Positions 1 through 8,025 of a stretch of 46,718 bases of DNA are shown here, in pieces. The position numbers were made by a program, and so were the translations under genes. Numbering within the stretch: position 1 is the first letter of the stretch; every line of letters begins with the position of its first letter. The stretch comes from Thermoleophilia bacterium (GTDB taxonomy: Bacteria; Actinomycetota; Thermoleophilia; Gaiellales; Gaiellaceae), in contig JAICWC010000010.1 of NCBI GenBank assembly GCA_025934995.1, positions 1-46,718 of the forward strand, written 5' to 3'. A model generated the notes under the pieces. It saw only the letters and a program-made list of their open reading frames with translations, was not told where the DNA came from and ran no database searches.

Positions 1-1272
1 CGCGTCAATCCCTACGCGAAGCGCGCCGTCTTCGAGAACGCCGTCAAGTACGTCGAGTCGCACTTCGGCGACATCTCGGAGATCATCATCGACGAGCTCG
101 GCGGCACGCGGCTCAAGGCCGGCTTCGAGATCGGCCTCGTGCTCGACATGCTCAAGGAGGCCGCGACCTTCCCGCTGCGGATGGAGGGGAAGATCCTGCC
201 GTCCGCCGTCGACGAGCGCGAGAACTTCCTCTACCGCATCCCGGTCGGCGTCGTCGGCGTGATCAGCCCGTTCAACTTCCCGTTCTTCCTGTCGATGAAG
301 TGCGTGGCGCCGGCGCTCGGCGCGGGCAACGGCGTCGTGCTGAAGCCGCACGAGGAGACGCCGATCATGGGCGGCACGATGATCGGCAAGATCTTCGAGG
401 AGGCCGGCCTGCCGTCCGGCCTGCTCAACGTCGTCGTCACCGACATCAAGCAGATCGGCGACGCGTTCATCGAGCACCCGATCCCGCGCGTCCTCGCATT
501 CACCGGCTCGACGGCCGTCGGCCGCCACGTCGCAGAGGTCGGCGCCCGCCACTTCAAGAAGGTGCTGCTCGAGCTCGGCGGCAACAGCGCGTTCATCGTG
601 CTCGACGACGCCGACCTGGAGTATGCGGTCGACGCCGCGGTCTTCAGCCGCTTCACCCACCAGGGACAGATCTGCATGTCGGCGAACCGCGTGCTCGTGC
701 ACCAGGACGTCTTCAAGGACTTCACCGAGCGCTACATCTCGAAGGTGAGCGCGCTGAAGGTCGGCGACCCGCGCGCGGAAGACACGATCCTCGGTCCGCT
801 CATCACCGCGAAGCAGGCGGAGAACCTCAACGCCGTCGTCGACCAGGCGATCGCCGACGGAGCGACACCCGTCGTGCGCGGCAAGGTCGACGGCAGCATG
901 TTCGAGCCCGTCGTCCTGCTCGACGTCAAGCCCGACATGGACGTCGCGCAGCGCGAGCTGTTCGGGCCGGTCGTCTCGCTCATCCCGTTCAAGGACGACG
1001 ACGAGGCGGTCGAGATCGCGAACAACACGCAATTCGGCCTGAGCGGGGCCGTCCACACGAGCGACCTCGATCGCGGCGTCGCGCTGGCGAAGCGCGTGCA
1101 GACGGGGATGATCCACGTCAACGACTGCACGATCCACGACGAGCCGATCGTCGCGTTCGGCGGCGAGAAGCAGTCCGGCCTCGGTCGTCTCAACGGCCCG
1201 TGGAGCCTCGACGAGTTCACCACGATGAAATGGGTATCGGTCAACCACGGCCGTCGCCAGTTCCCGTATTGA
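1..1272 (+). CDS. Aldehyde dehydrogenase (5'-truncated by window edge)
   Basis: NAD(P)-dependent oxidation of an aldehyde to the acid. The frame is open from base 1, so the gene begins outside the window; the first ATG at 139 lies inside the conserved domain and is not the start. Visible family motifs are SPFNFP near base 265 (cofactor-binding domain), FTGSTAVG near 500, LELGGN with the general-base Glu codon at 571-573, and GQICMS with the catalytic Cys codon at 673-675. The ELFGPV motif follows near 955. It ends 11 bp before the Rieske oxygenase alpha subunit, so it is probably in the same aromatic-degradation operon, oxidising a benzaldehyde- or semialdehyde-like intermediate. The closest subfamily by eye is the benzaldehyde/vanillin dehydrogenase group; substrate is inference. 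Confidence 0.93.
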   Translation, partial: RVNPYAKRAVFENAVKYVESHFGDISEIIIDELGGTRLKAGFEIGLVLDMLKEAATFPLRMEGKILPSAVDERENFLYRIPVGVVGVISPFNFPFFLSMKCVAPALGAGNGVVLKPHEETPIMGGTMIGKIFEEAGLPSGLLNVVVTDIKQIGDAFIEHPIPRVLAFTGSTAVGRHVAEVGARHFKKVLLELGGNSAFIVLDDADLEYAVDAAVFSRFTHQGQICMSANRVLVHQDVFKDFTERYISKVSALKVGDPRAEDTILGPLITAKQAENLNAVVDQAIADGATPVVRGKVDGSMFEPVVLLDVKPDMDVAQRELFGPVVSLIPFKDDDEAVEIANNTQFGLSGAVHTSDLDRGVALAKRVQTGMIHVNDCTIHDEPIVAFGGEKQSGLGRLNGPWSLDEFTTMKWVSVNHGRRQFPY

Positions 1273-1283
1273 AAGGACGTCGC

Positions 1284-2603
1284 ATGGACATCGCGGATCT
1301 CATCGTCGAGCGGGAGTCGGAGGGCTATTTCGCCTACCACCGCTCTGCCCTCACGTCGGAGGAGATCCACCGCGCCGAGATCGAGCGGATCTTCAACCAC
1401 AGCTGGCTGTACGTCGGGCACGAGTCGGAGGTGCCGCGGCGCGGCGACTTCGTCCGCCGCACCGTCGCAACCCGGCCGCTCTTCTTCTCGCGGAGCCAGA
1501 CGACGGGCGACGTCAAGGTCTTCTACAACAGCTGCACGCACCGCGGCGCAACGATCTGCCGTCGCGACCGCGGCAACCAGAAGACCTTCCAGTGCTTCTA
1601 CCACGCGTGGACGTTCGACACGGACGGCGCGCTCATCGGCGTTCCCGACGAGGAGTGCTACGGCCCGTTGTTCGACAAGTCGAAGTTCGGCCTCGTCGAG
1701 GTGCCGCGGATGGAGTCGTACCGCGGCCTGATCTTCGCGAGCTACGACCCGAACATCGAGGACCTGACCGACTACCTCGCCGGCGCACGGGACTACATCG
1801 ACGCGATGATGGACGCCGCCGAGGTCGCGGCCGACTTCGCCGCAGGGTCGAACGGCAACGGCAACGGCAACGGCGACGGAGCCGGCGGCCCGGCGCTGCA
1901 GGTGCTGCGCGGGACGCACCAGTACGGCATCAAGGCGAACTGGAAGCTCCTCGTCGAGAACAGCTTCGACGGCTACCACCTCGGGCCGACGCACGCGACG
2001 TACTTCCAGTTCCTCAAGGACCAGAAGGTCGACGTCTCGCCGAGCACCGGCTCGATGAAGCTGCTCGGAAACGGACATGCGGTGATCGAGTACACGGGGT
2101 CGTGGGGTCGCCCGATCGCACGCTGGGCGTCGCAGTTCGGCGACGCGTCGCGCCCGCAGCTCGATGCGCTACGCGAGCGGATCGTCTCGGAGCTGGGGGA
2201 GACGGGGTATCGAATGGCGGAGCTCAACCGCAACCTGTTCATCTATCCGAACCTCTTCGTGATGGACAACAACGCGACCGCGCTCCGCGTGATCGAGCCG
2301 ACCTCGGTCGGCTACATGGACGTCGCCCAGCACGAGCTCGCGCCGCGAGTCGAAGATCCGACCGTTCGCAAGGTGCGCCTCGAGAGCTACGTCACGTTCG
2401 CCGGCCCCGGCGGCCTCGCGACTCCCGACGACGTCGAGGCGCTCGAGTCGTGCCAGCAGGGCGCGCGCTCCGGCGTCGAGTGGAGCAACCTGTCGCGCGG
2501 CTATTTCAGCGAGGAGCCGCCGATGTCGGGCGAGCTGCAGATGCGCGTCTTCTGGCGGCGGTGGCAGCAGCAGCTGCTCGCCGCGGAGGCGGTTCGGGCG
2601 TGA
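1284..2603 (+). CDS. Rieske ring-hydroxylating dioxygenase, alpha (catalytic) subunit
   Basis: Large subunit of a multicomponent aromatic dioxygenase that adds O2 to an aromatic ring with electrons from a reductase not present here. The 439-residue product carries the Rieske cluster ligands C84-x-H86-x17-C104-x2-H107 and the mononuclear iron motif D229-x2-H232-x4-H237, both complete. The ATG at 1284 follows GAAAGGA at a suitable distance. Just before the catalytic half is a low-complexity Gly/Asn run encoded by an AACGGC hexanucleotide repeat around 1850-1875, which I do not expect in this family. The beta subunit follows 25 bp downstream, bridged by a mini-ORF. Benzoate-, cumate- or biphenyl-type substrates are all possible. 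Confidence 0.93.
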   Translation: MDIADLIVERESEGYFAYHRSALTSEEIHRAEIERIFNHSWLYVGHESEVPRRGDFVRRTVATRPLFFSRSQTTGDVKVFYNSCTHRGATICRRDRGNQKTFQCFYHAWTFDTDGALIGVPDEECYGPLFDKSKFGLVEVPRMESYRGLIFASYDPNIEDLTDYLAGARDYIDAMMDAAEVAADFAAGSNGNGNGNGDGAGGPALQVLRGTHQYGIKANWKLLVENSFDGYHLGPTHATYFQFLKDQKVDVSPSTGSMKLLGNGHAVIEYTGSWGRPIARWASQFGDASRPQLDALRERIVSELGETGYRMAELNRNLFIYPNLFVMDNNATALRVIEPTSVGYMDVAQHELAPRVEDPTVRKVRLESYVTFAGPGGLATPDDVEALESCQQGARSGVEWSNLSRGYFSEEPPMSGELQMRVFWRRWQQQLLAAEAVRA

Positions 2604-2632
2604 GCGTGGCCTGCTCGACGGAGCGCGAATGA
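2600..2632 (+). repeat. Bridging mini-ORF repeat, copy A (short form)
   Basis: A 10-codon frame, VSVACSTERE, starts at GTG 2600 overlapping the alpha-subunit stop (GTGA) and stops at TGA 2630-2632 overlapping the ATG of the beta subunit (ATGA). Its DNA core, TGAGCGT followed by GGC and then CTCGACGGAGC, is shared with two longer copies in the arginine operon at 28430 and 30317. It may serve to carry ribosomes across the junction; whether the peptide has any function is unknown. Confidence 0.6.
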
Positions 2633-3159
2633 GCCGTCGCGAGGCGACCGTCGTCGAGCGGCCCGAGCTCCGGCCGACCGACGTCACCCGTGGAGAGCTC
2701 GAGGATCTGCTCTACGAGGAGGCGTACCTCCTCGACGAGTGGCGGATGGAGGACTGGCTCGAGCTGTGGGAGGACGACGCCGAGTACGTCATCCCGACGA
2801 ACGACAACCCGCACGCCGACCCCGACAACGACCTCATGTACGTCAACCACGACTATCGGCTGCTCAAGGGGCTCGTCGTACGGCTGATGAGCGTGCACGC
2901 GCACCGCGAGTATCCATGGTCGAAGACGCGGCACTTCGTGTCGAACGTGCGCGTCTTCGGTGAGGACGCGGACGGCGTCGTGCACGGCGACGCGGCGTTC
3001 ATGGTGTGGCGGTTCCGTCAGCAGGATCGCGACTGCTACGTCGGCCGGTACGACGTGCGAGCCCGCCGGGTCGACGGCCGCCTGAAGCTGGTCGGCAAGT
3101 GGATCATGCTCGATGCGTGGACGCTTGCCCCGTACGGCGCCGTCAGCATCATTCTCTGA
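2629..3159 (+). CDS. Ring-hydroxylating dioxygenase, beta subunit
   Basis: Small structural subunit of the Rieske dioxygenase, of the SnoaL/NTF2-like fold family, which assembles with the alpha subunit as an alpha3beta3 hexamer. The product is 176 residues, the usual length. Typical features are an N-terminal helix with a run of Asp/Glu/Trp (LLDEWRMEDWLELW, a family signature region), a central SNVRVF strand and a C-terminal basic/hydrophobic strand. It immediately follows the alpha subunit, and its ATG overlaps the stop of the bridging mini-ORF. The next gene begins one base after its stop, so it is firmly within the operon. Confidence 0.92.
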   Translation: MSRREATVVERPELRPTDVTRGELEDLLYEEAYLLDEWRMEDWLELWEDDAEYVIPTNDNPHADPDNDLMYVNHDYRLLKGLVVRLMSVHAHREYPWSKTRHFVSNVRVFGEDADGVVHGDAAFMVWRFRQQDRDCYVGRYDVRARRVDGRLKLVGKWIMLDAWTLAPYGAVSIIL

Positions 3160-3160
3160 C

Positions 3161-3709
3161 GTGACGACCGCCGTCGTCGCCGTCCACTACCAGAACGACG
3201 TGGTCCACCCCGAAGGGAAGATCCGCGCAGGCACGGGCGTCGTCGAGAATGCTGCCCGGCTGCTCGACGGCGCGCGCGGGCGCGGCTGGCCCGTCGTCTC
3301 GGCGAGGGTCGTGCTGCCGGAAGACGGCGGTGTGCGCAACTCGTCGATGTTCCGCCGCGCGGCGGAGCTCGGCGCCGTGCAGGAGGGGACGTGGGGCGCC
3401 GAGTTTCACGAACGGCTCCGGCCCCTCCCGGGCGAGCCGGTGGTGACCCACTCGCGGATCAATGCGTTCTACGGCTCCGAGCTCGAGCGCGTCCTCGACG
3501 AGCTCGGAGCCCGACGTGTCGTCGTCGCGGGGGTTGCGACGCACTCCGCGGTCGAGCACACCGCCCGCCACGCGGCGGACGTCGGGTACGACGTCGTCGT
3601 CGCCTCGGATGCCTGTGCTGCAGGCGATCCCGAGCTACACGCTGCGAGCCTGCGCTCGCTTGCGCTCCACGTCGACCGCGTCGCCACCGTCGACGAGATC
3701 CTCGCGTGA
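3161..3709 (+). CDS. Isochorismatase-fold protein lacking the Asp-Lys-Cys triad
   Basis: The 182-residue product has the fold and length of cysteine-hydrolase/isochorismatase proteins, but by my alignment all three catalytic residues are replaced. The usual Asp in the first strand (I-D-x-Q) is H9 in VAVHYQND; the Lys before the S/N-A-F motif is H97 in VVTHSRINAF; and the nucleophilic Cys after G-V-x-T is A130 in GVATHSAVEH. Family members with this context (maleamate or carbamoyl hydrolases) need the Cys, so this is either a pseudoenzyme or uses other chemistry. The GTG start at 3161, one base after the beta-subunit stop, matches the start of the first beta strand. It overlaps the next gene by GTGA. 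Confidence 0.85.
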   Translation: MTTAVVAVHYQNDVVHPEGKIRAGTGVVENAARLLDGARGRGWPVVSARVVLPEDGGVRNSSMFRRAAELGAVQEGTWGAEFHERLRPLPGEPVVTHSRINAFYGSELERVLDELGARRVVVAGVATHSAVEHTARHAADVGYDVVVASDACAAGDPELHAASLRSLALHVDRVATVDEILA

Positions 3710-4467
3710 CGCCGCGCGTCGCGATCGTGACCGGCGGGAACTCGCGCATCGGCGCGGCGATCGCCGCCGCGCTCGCGGCGGACGGGGCCGCGGTCGTCAT
3801 CGCGGCGCGCGATGCGGCGCGCGGCGAGGTCGTGGCGCGCGAGGTCGGCGGAACGTTCGTCGCCACCGACATCGGTGACGACGCGTCGATCGTCGAGTGC
3901 GTCGAGCGGTTCCCACGGATCGACATCCTCGTCAACAACGCCATCGTCTACGACGACTCCGGGATCGAGTCGACACGCGAGCAATGGCTGTCGGCGCTGA
4001 ACGTCAACCTCGTCGGGGCCGCGGTGTTCGTGCGCGAGGCCGCGAAACGGATGTCGTCCGGCTCTTCCGTCGTCAACATGGGCAGCATCGGCGGGAAGTT
4101 CGGCGCGGCAGGCCGTGCGATCTACCCGGCATCGAAGGCTGCGCTCATGCAGTTGACGAAGAACCAGGCCGCCGACCTCGCGCCCCGCGGGATCCGGGTC
4201 AATTCCGTCTCACCGGGGTGGACGTGGTCGGATCCGCTCGAGCGGATGACAGGCGGACGGCGCGACGTGGCGGATCGGGCGGCAGCGACCACCCAGCCGC
4301 TCGGCCGCGCAGGTGATCCCGAGGAGGTGGCGGCGGTCGTCGCGTTCGTCTGCTCTCCTGCAGCCTCGTTCATCACCGGCGCCGACATCGCGGTCGACGG
4401 CGGCTTCTCGATGCTCGGGCCGGATCAGGGTCGTGGCCCTCGCTACTGGGTCGACCACGCCGGCTAG
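3706..4467 (+). CDS. Short-chain dehydrogenase/reductase (SDR)
   Basis: NAD(P)-dependent oxidoreductase of 253 residues, classical SDR. The nucleotide-binding loop is TGGNSRIG (residues 9-16), with Arg where the second Gly is usual; NNA follows near residue 77, and the catalytic S127, Y140 and K144 (YPASK) are all present. The C-terminal region GADIAVDGGFS is standard. The GTG start overlaps the preceding stop (GTGA), so it is translationally coupled to the isochorismatase-like gene. In an operon with a ring dioxygenase the obvious role is a cis-dihydrodiol dehydrogenase, which is inference from context. It converges with the tail-tube genes at 4481. Confidence 0.92.
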   Translation: MTPRVAIVTGGNSRIGAAIAAALAADGAAVVIAARDAARGEVVAREVGGTFVATDIGDDASIVECVERFPRIDILVNNAIVYDDSGIESTREQWLSALNVNLVGAAVFVREAAKRMSSGSSVVNMGSIGGKFGAAGRAIYPASKAALMQLTKNQAADLAPRGIRVNSVSPGWTWSDPLERMTGGRRDVADRAAATTQPLGRAGDPEEVAAVVAFVCSPAASFITGADIAVDGGFSMLGPDQGRGPRYWVDHAG

Positions 4468-4480
4468 CCGCGCTCCCGAC

Positions 4481-4930
4481 TCACTCGACCTCCAGTCGTT
4501 CGTACGCGACCGTGATCTCCTCGATCGCGACGTCGCTGCACTTCGCATCCAAGGGCCCGGCCACGTACCGCACGGGGCGCGCGCGAACGAGCTTCCACTC
4601 CTGCACGATCGAGCTGCGATCCTCGCTCTGCAGTTGCACGCTCACCGTGCGCAGCGCCTGCTGGTCGCCGTTCCGGACGGCGTCGAGCCACTGGTAGAGG
4701 TCGAGCGTGCCGATGATCCCGCGCTTGAGCGTGACGTCGGGACAGTGAGTGAGCCCGGTCAACTTGCGCACCGAGTTGGTCTTGTCGTTCCCATTCCGGT
4801 ACGTGATCACGTCGATCCACATGCCGATCTCGCTGCACTCCTCGAATCCGGCATGCGGACCGTCGGATCCGTTGCCGAGATCGACGAGGAAGTTGAACCG
4901 TGCGTACGGAAGATCACGCTGGACGCTCAT
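4481..4930 (-). CDS. gp19-type contractile tail-tube protein
   Basis: A 149-residue protein of the T4-like gp19 tail-tube family (phage tail region protein). The N-terminal YARFNFLVDLGN, the FEECSEIG segment, the VTYRNG(N)-K strand, the LKRGIIGTLDLYQWLD helix and the C-terminal IEEITVAYERLEV strand are the normal landmarks of the tube-protein beta barrel. In phages, R-type tailocins and contractile injection systems, rings of this protein stack to form the inner tube. It is the second gene of a coupled pair (ATGA overlap at 4927-4930). No sheath, spike, baseplate or ATPase gene is nearby, so it is an orphan here. Confidence 0.85.
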   Translation of the reverse strand: MSVQRDLPYARFNFLVDLGNGSDGPHAGFEECSEIGMWIDVITYRNGNDKTNSVRKLTGLTHCPDVTLKRGIIGTLDLYQWLDAVRNGDQQALRTVSVQLQSEDRSSIVQEWKLVRARPVRYVAGPLDAKCSDVAIEEITVAYERLEVE

Positions 4931-5334
4931 CGGCGCTCCTTCTTCGGGGTGGTGCCCGGCGCCGCGAGCCAGACGAGGTCGTCGTATGCGAGCTCGAGCT
5001 CCTCCATCGCGACGGCGACGCCGCTCGCGTCGAAGCTCGGGCCCGACCAGCGCTGAGGCCGTGCGCCGACCAGCCGCCAGGAGTGGACGACAGCGCCGCC
5101 GGCGCCGTCCAGCATCTCGATCGTGACGTCGCGGCGGTCGTCTTCGCCGCCCGCGACCCGCCGCCGCCACTCGTAGAGCTCGGTCGATTGCGTCAACGCC
5201 CGCCGCAGCACGACGACGTCCGCCGCGCCGGTCTCGGAGGTCAGGCGGCTCACGTCGGAAAAGCCCAGCTCCTCGCGCGCGATCAGCACGCGGAAATGGC
5301 TCGTCCCGAAAAGCAGCGGCTCCGAAGCGGACAT
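4927..5334 (-). CDS. Second gp19-like tail-tube paralogue
   Basis: A 135-residue protein with the same architecture as its partner downstream: HFRVLIAREELGFSDVSRLTSE, then a VVLRRALTQSTELYEWRRR segment equivalent to the LKRG...LYQW helix, and a final EELELAYDDLVW strand. It ends in a basic PKKERR tail. Sequence similarity to its partner is low, as is usual for the first and second tube proteins of extracellular contractile injection systems. I chose the ATG at 5334 because the reading frame upstream of it is Arg-rich and non-conserved. Its stop overlaps the next ATG. Confidence 0.75.
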   Translation of the reverse strand: MSASEPLLFGTSHFRVLIAREELGFSDVSRLTSETGAADVVVLRRALTQSTELYEWRRRVAGGEDDRRDVTIEMLDGAGGAVVHSWRLVGARPQRWSGPSFDASGVAVAMEELELAYDDLVWLAAPGTTPKKERR

Positions 5335-5471
5335 CTGGATTCGACGGTATCGCGCCGCCTTGCGCCGGCCAAGCGCTTGACCTTCGGCCCGACTCGCGCA
5401 AGCATCACCGCAAGGACGTCCCCGCCGGTGCGGCACACGGGCCAGTCGAAGCCGCCGCACGAGGAGTTGGG

Positions 5472-7307
5472 ATGCGCGAGAACCCCCTCACCCGCCTGTA
5501 CAGCTCGTTCACCGAGGTCGTCGACCATCGCATCGGCTGGCAAAAGCTGCCGTGGCCGCTCGGGATGCTCGTACTCGTCGGCGTCCGCTTCCGCCTGCGC
5601 GCGCGCAATCTCTACGACACCGGTCGCGGCCCGCTCGACCGGCCGCCCGCGGACGACGACCTGCATGCGAACCACCTGACGGCACGCACGCTCGACGGCA
5701 CGTACAACGATCTCGACGACCCGTTGATGGGCGCGCTCGGCAGCAGATTCGGCCGCAACATCCCGCCCGACGCGGGATATCCGGAGCCGGACGACCGGCT
5801 GCTCGAGCCGAGCCCGCGCCGTGTCAGCCTCGAGCTGCTGACGCGCGACGAGTTCAAGCCCGCGACGACGCTCAACCTGCTGGCAGGAGCATGGATCCAG
5901 TTCGAGGTGCACGACTGGTTCAGCCACGGCCAGAACGAGACCGAGAATCCGTGGCGCATCGACCTCGACGGCACGGATCCGTGGCCGGAGCATCCGATGG
6001 AGATCCAGCGCACGCGCAGAGACCCGAGCTCGGATCCGTCCGGTCCGCCGACCTTCGTCACCGGCGACACCCATTGGTGGGACGCGTCGCAGATCTACGG
6101 GAGCGACCCGGTATTCGCCCGGGCGATCCGGACGGGCGCAGGAGGACGCCTCCGCATCACGCCGGACGGCCTGCTCCCCGCGGACGTCGAGGCGCACGTC
6201 GACCTCCGCGGCGTCGCCGGCAACTTCTGGGTCGGGCTGGCGTTGCTGCACGCACTCTTCATGCTCGAGCACAACGCGATCTGCGAGCGGCTGCACGCCG
6301 AGTACCCCGACCTCGACGACCAGACGCTCTACGAGAAGGCGAGGCTCGTCAACGCCGCGCTCATGGCGAAGATCCACACCGTCGACTGGACGCCGGCGAT
6401 CATCGCCCATCCGACGACCGTCCGTGCGCTGCGCGCCAACTGGTTCGGCATCCTCGGTGAGCGGTTCGACAAGCTGTTCGGGCGTCGCACGAAGCTCGAG
6501 CTGATCCACGGGATCCCGGGCTCGCCGAAATCGCTCTTCGGCGTCCCGTATGCGCTGACCGAGGAGTTCGTGTCGGTGTACCGCATGCACCCGCTCATCC
6601 CGGACGACTACACCTTCTGGTCGGTTGCAGACGACAGCGTTCTCCAGGAGCGGTCGTTCGACGAGCTGAACGCGCTGCACGTCCGCGACTGCCTGACGCA
6701 GGTCCCGATCGCCGACGCGCTCTACTCGTTCGGCGTCATGCATCCGGGCGCCATCTCCCTGCACAACTATCCGCGTGCGCTCCAGCACTTCAACCGACCG
6801 GACGGGGAGCTCCTCGACCTCGCCTCGATCGACATCCTCCGCGTGCGCGAGCGCGGCGTCCCGCGCTACAACGAGTTCCGCCGTCTGTTCCATCTCGAGC
6901 CGGTGAAGACGTTCGAGGAGATGACCGGCGGTGACAGTACGGCGGCGGACGAGCTCGAGCGCGTGTACGGAGACGTCGACCGCGTCGATCTGATGATCGG
7001 CCTCTACGCCGAGCCGAAACCGGAAGGCTTCGGGTTCAGCGACACGGCGTTCCGCGTCTTCGTCCTGATGGCGTCGCGCCGCCTCGAGGCGGACCGCTTC
7101 TTCACCGACGACTACCGCCCGGAGGTGTACACGAAGGCCGGCATCGATTGGGTCGAGGCGAACACGATGCGTACGGTGCTTCTCCGCCACTTCCCGGAGC
7201 TCGCGCCGTCACTGGAGGGGGTCGCAAACCCGTTCGCACCGTGGAAGCGCGTGGGTGCAGGGGCTCGCGTGCCACACGCGGTCGACCGCGCGCAGGCGCC
7301 CGCGTGA
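5472..7307 (+). CDS. Heme alpha-dioxygenase / cyclooxygenase-type peroxidase
   Basis: A 611-residue protein of the animal heme peroxidase superfamily. Distal His is H147 in IQFEVHDWF and the calcium/heme region is WWDASQIYG (residues 202-210). The proximal His is H373 in VYRMHPLIPD. Tyr370 lies exactly three residues before it, the spacing of the catalytic radical Tyr in plant fatty-acid alpha-dioxygenase and in cyclooxygenases. This favours fatty-acid oxygenation over simple peroxidation. The ATG at 5472 follows GAGGAG. No signal peptide is evident; a hydrophobic stretch near residues 28-38 may be a membrane-binding helix. The downstream MBL gene overlaps by GTGA. Confidence 0.88.
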   Translation: MRENPLTRLYSSFTEVVDHRIGWQKLPWPLGMLVLVGVRFRLRARNLYDTGRGPLDRPPADDDLHANHLTARTLDGTYNDLDDPLMGALGSRFGRNIPPDAGYPEPDDRLLEPSPRRVSLELLTRDEFKPATTLNLLAGAWIQFEVHDWFSHGQNETENPWRIDLDGTDPWPEHPMEIQRTRRDPSSDPSGPPTFVTGDTHWWDASQIYGSDPVFARAIRTGAGGRLRITPDGLLPADVEAHVDLRGVAGNFWVGLALLHALFMLEHNAICERLHAEYPDLDDQTLYEKARLVNAALMAKIHTVDWTPAIIAHPTTVRALRANWFGILGERFDKLFGRRTKLELIHGIPGSPKSLFGVPYALTEEFVSVYRMHPLIPDDYTFWSVADDSVLQERSFDELNALHVRDCLTQVPIADALYSFGVMHPGAISLHNYPRALQHFNRPDGELLDLASIDILRVRERGVPRYNEFRRLFHLEPVKTFEEMTGGDSTAADELERVYGDVDRVDLMIGLYAEPKPEGFGFSDTAFRVFVLMASRRLEADRFFTDDYRPEVYTKAGIDWVEANTMRTVLLRHFPELAPSLEGVANPFAPWKRVGAGARVPHAVDRAQAPA

Positions 7308-8008
7308 TCGAGCTCGCCGACGGCGTTTACGGCCTCGGGCACGGGAAGGGCGGCCACGTTCATGCCTTCCTGATCGAGACCGCCGGCGAGTTGTCGCTCG
7401 TCGACACGCTGTTCGAGGACGACGGGCGTCTCGTCCTCGACGCGCTGCGTCGGCTCGGGCGACAACCCGGGGACGTCAAGCGAATCGCGATCACGCACGG
7501 TCACCGCTCTCATCTCGGCGGGCTTGCCGCGCTGAAGCGGCTGACAGGCGCGCCCGTGCACGCGCATGCGTGGGAAGCCGACATCGTCGCGGGCGACCGG
7601 CGCGCACAGGCGGTCTCGATCCTGCCCCAGCAGTCGCTCAGGCTCATTCCGTTCCAGCTCGGCCTCTGGCTCGACCGGCCGCGCCATGCGGCGTGCGCGG
7701 TCGACGAGCTCCTGCGGGACGGCGACGCGTTCGGACCGCTGCAGGTGCTGCACGTGCCCGGGCACTCGCCCGGCCACCTCGCCTTCTGGTGGCCGGAGCG
7801 CCGCTTCCTGATCGCGGGCGACGGGATCGCGACGTGGCCGAAGCTGTGCGCCGGCTGGAAGGCGTTCAACCTCAATCACCTGCAGCACAAGACCTCGCTC
7901 GCACGTCTCGCGTCGCTCGACGCAGCGATCGTGGGCGTCGGACACGGGGACGCGGTCACGAGCGGGGCCGCGGACGTCGTGCACGCACTCGCCGAGGAAT
8001 TTCATTAA
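7304..8008 (+). CDS. MBL-fold metallo-hydrolase-like protein
   Basis: A 234-residue metallo-beta-lactamase fold protein. The signature H-x-H-x-D-H motif reads THGHRSH, with His at 65, 67 and 70 but Ser at 69 in place of the Asp that ligands metal 2. The later ligands VPGHSPGH, IAGDGI and GVGHGD are present. So it probably binds at least one metal, and its hydrolase or oxygenase activity is uncertain. It begins with GTG overlapping the stop of the heme dioxygenase, suggesting that the two act on the same oxidised lipid or aldehyde pathway; that link is inference. Confidence 0.85.
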   Translation: MIELADGVYGLGHGKGGHVHAFLIETAGELSLVDTLFEDDGRLVLDALRRLGRQPGDVKRIAITHGHRSHLGGLAALKRLTGAPVHAHAWEADIVAGDRRAQAVSILPQQSLRLIPFQLGLWLDRPRHAACAVDELLRDGDAFGPLQVLHVPGHSPGHLAFWWPERRFLIAGDGIATWPKLCAGWKAFNLNHLQHKTSLARLASLDAAIVGVGHGDAVTSGAADVVHALAEEFH

Positions 8009-8025
8009 GTAGCCTTTGGACCCCA

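Noticed and set aside
732-2078. Long minus-strand ORF across the aldehyde dehydrogenase and dioxygenase
   Set aside because: It is a low-complexity antisense shadow typical of GC-rich DNA; the plus strand carries complete catalytic motifs.
4481-5334. Prophage or tailocin locus
   Set aside because: Only two tube-protein genes are present; no integrase, lysis, sheath, capsid or regulatory genes and no attachment repeats were seen.
5283-7190. 635-codon antisense ORF opposite the heme oxygenase
   Set aside because: Composition is Arg/Val/Glu-rich mirror coding with no domain; the plus-strand gene has clear active-site motifs.
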